DNA from: an uncultured Gemmatimonadales bacterium
GTDB taxonomy: Bacteria; Gemmatimonadota; Gemmatimonadetes; Longimicrobiales; Gaopeijiaceae
Reading direction: 5' to 3'
DNA length: 13,603 bases
Assembly (NCBI GenBank): GCA_937983085.1
Contig: CALJKZ010000404.1
Location: 1 to 13,603 of the forward strand
Part shown: positions 12,360 to 13,603 of the stretch, in pieces
Layout of the letters: the number at the start of each line of letters is the position of its first letter
How positions within the stretch are numbered: position 1 is the first letter of the stretch
Notes under the pieces: model-generated
Database searches by the model: none
Told to the model about the DNA's origin: nothing
What the model saw: only the letters and a program-made list of their open reading frames with translations
Made by a program: the position numbers and the translations under genes

Positions 12360-13603
12360 TGTTCTGGCCCATCCTACGCTTCGAGCTCACCTACCATCTC
12401 CGGCGGCCGGTGACGTGGCTGTACCTCGGGATCCTCTTCCTCTTCAGCCTCTTCCTGATCTCCTCCGACGCAGTGGTCGTCATTGGCGCAGCGGGGCTGG
12501 TGAAGCGGAACTCGCCCTATGCCCTCGCCCAGGCCACCACGGTCCTCACCGCCCTCGGGACCGTCTTCACCGTGGCCATCGTCGGCACGTCGCTTCTCCG
12601 CGACTTCCGGGTCAAGACCCACGAGCTCCTCTTCACGACCCATCTCACCCGTCTCGGCTATCTGGCAGGTCGTTTCCTGGGCGGCTTCGCCGTCATGGTA
12701 GTGGTCTACTCGGCGATTCCCATCGGGAGCTTCCTCGGAACGCTGGTGCCGTGGGCCGACCCCGAGACGCTCCTCGAGGCACCCAACCTCTGGTTCCACG
12801 TCCAGCCGTTCCTGCTCTACGGCACCACGACGCTCTTCCTCGTCAGCGCCATCTTCTACGCCATCGGGGCCCTCACCCGCAGTCTGGTGGCGGTCTACAC
12901 CAGCGGCATCGCCCTGCTGGCCGCGTGGAGCATCGCCGGCAACTGGACCCAGAACTTCGATCTCGACTGGCTCACCAACGCCGTCGACATCTTCGGCCTC
13001 ATGAGCCTGGACCTGACGACGCGGTACTGGACCGTGGCCGAACGGAACACCCAGTTGATTCCGCTGGACGGCTTCACGTTGACCAACCGGGCCATCTGGG
13101 TAGGCGTGGGCGTGCTCGTCGCCGTCGTCGCCATCGCCTCCTTCCGTCTCGAGGTGACGGCCAACAAGGCGACGAAGAAGCCGAAGAAGCAGCCCGAGCC
13201 CGCGCCCCCCGTTCGCGACGGCGTGGCGCGTCCGACCTTCGGCGCGGCGACGGCACGCCGGCAGTTCGCCGACACGGCCCTCGCTTCGTATCGGCACATC
13301 CTGAAGGACAAGGCGTTCATCGCCATCCTCCTCATCGCCACCATCGACTCCGCCATGAGCGCGTGGTACGCCGACCAGCTGTACGGCGTCACGACGTGGC
13401 CGGTCACCTACCTCGTCGCCGAGCTCATCGCCCAGGAGTTCTTCCTCTTCATGATCATCCTGTCCACGATCTTCGCCGGCGAAGCCGTGTGGAGGGAGCG
13501 GAGCCAGGGATCGGACCAGATCGTCGATGCGGCGCCGGTGGCGACGTCGACGCTGGTCACCGGGAAGATCGTGAGCGTGGTGCTCGCCGTGATGACCGTG
13601 TTC
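12359..13603 (+). CDS. ABC-2 permease, N-terminal part (cut by window end; probably fused to M1 aminopeptidase)
   Basis: 415 residues visible, open at the right edge. ATG 12359 overlaps the ATPase stop. It starts MFWPILRFELTYHLRRPVTWLY, the amphipathic N-terminus of ABC-2 permeases. Membrane segments are visible at about 20-36, 60-80, 106-130, 150-170, 178-194, 246-262, 319-332, 357-374 and 402 onward. Residues 266-318 are a charged Lys/Pro-rich cytoplasmic link. The piece RDFRVKTHELLFTTHLTRLGYLAGRFLG (81-108) has a counterpart at WRERSQGSDQIVDAAPVATSTLVTGKI (378-404), so the protein contains two ABC-2 units in tandem. From general knowledge, proteins with this start and double arrangement in Gemmatimonadota, Acidobacteriota and Bacteroidota often run past 1,000 residues and end in a periplasmic M1 aminopeptidase domain; that part would be outside the window and is inferred. 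Confidence 0.85.
   Translation, partial: MFWPILRFELTYHLRRPVTWLYLGILFLFSLFLISSDAVVVIGAAGLVKRNSPYALAQATTVLTALGTVFTVAIVGTSLLRDFRVKTHELLFTTHLTRLGYLAGRFLGGFAVMVVVYSAIPIGSFLGTLVPWADPETLLEAPNLWFHVQPFLLYGTTTLFLVSAIFYAIGALTRSLVAVYTSGIALLAAWSIAGNWTQNFDLDWLTNAVDIFGLMSLDLTTRYWTVAERNTQLIPLDGFTLTNRAIWVGVGVLVAVVAIASFRLEVTANKATKKPKKQPEPAPPVRDGVARPTFGAATARRQFADTALASYRHILKDKAFIAILLIATIDSAMSAWYADQLYGVTTWPVTYLVAELIAQEFFLFMIILSTIFAGEAVWRERSQGSDQIVDAAPVATSTLVTGKIVSVVLAVMTVF

Noticed and set aside
12374..13297. 307-codon minus-strand open frame opposite the ABC permease
   Set aside because: The plus strand continues from an overlapping start with well-spaced membrane helices; the reverse frame is Glu/Gly/Asp-rich, the usual shadow of hydrophobic coding sequence.
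1..13603. Search for tRNA, CRISPR arrays, insertion sequences and direct-repeat attachment sites
   Set aside because: No cloverleaf, regularly spaced repeats, transposase or integrase frames, or terminal inverted repeats were seen by eye; base composition looks even across the window.

Overview
The window is a GC-rich (roughly two-thirds G+C by eye), gene-dense bacterial chromosome segment. It has twelve recognisable protein genes (the last cut by the right edge), the tail of a thirteenth at the left edge, and one tiny candidate ORF. There are no RNA genes, mobile elements, CRISPR arrays or recent-transfer signatures that I can see. Lipobox lipoproteins, secreted S9 and M14 peptidases, a zinc-ribbon membrane protein and an ABC-2 permease of the type often fused to an M1 aminopeptidase suggest a Gram-negative from a lineage such as Gemmatimonadota or Acidobacteriota. 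That placement is inference from gene content; no marker gene is present.

Layout. (1) 1-2303, plus strand: the end of an unknown gene, a metallo-beta-lactamase-fold lipoprotein (40-1065) and a fold-type I PLP aminotransferase (1062-2303), chained by GTGA and ATGA start/stop overlaps. (2) 2338-6936, minus strand: read 5' to 3', a secreted S9 prolyl-oligopeptidase-like peptidase, a 21-codon candidate ORF, an exported DinB-fold protein, and two tandem HpcH/HpaI aldolase-like lipoproteins. These abut or overlap almost without gaps and look like one translationally coupled operon. (3) 7074-8084, minus: a zinc-ribbon, membrane-anchored protein of unknown function, divergent from (4) an LEA type 2-like lipoprotein (8286-8906, plus). 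(5) 8978-11196, minus: an M14 zinc carboxypeptidase-like protein preceded by a CAP/SCP-domain lipoprotein, with two marked inverted repeats between them. (6) 11475-13603, plus: an ABC ATPase and its overlapping ABC-2 permease, truncated by the window.

The most unusual part is region 2. The HpcH/HpaI fold is normally a cytoplasmic metal-dependent class II aldolase. Here two diverged copies carry lipoprotein signal peptides, both lack the Asp-His acid/base dyad, and one also lacks a metal-binding Asp. They are coupled to an exported DinB protein that keeps its His triad and to a secreted peptidase. This looks like an envelope module whose biochemistry is not the textbook one for any of these folds. 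Several intergenic stretches (8085-8285, 10637-10728, 11197-11474) also hold clear inverted repeats that the coding genes do not explain. No gene-free stretch exceeds 300 bases.
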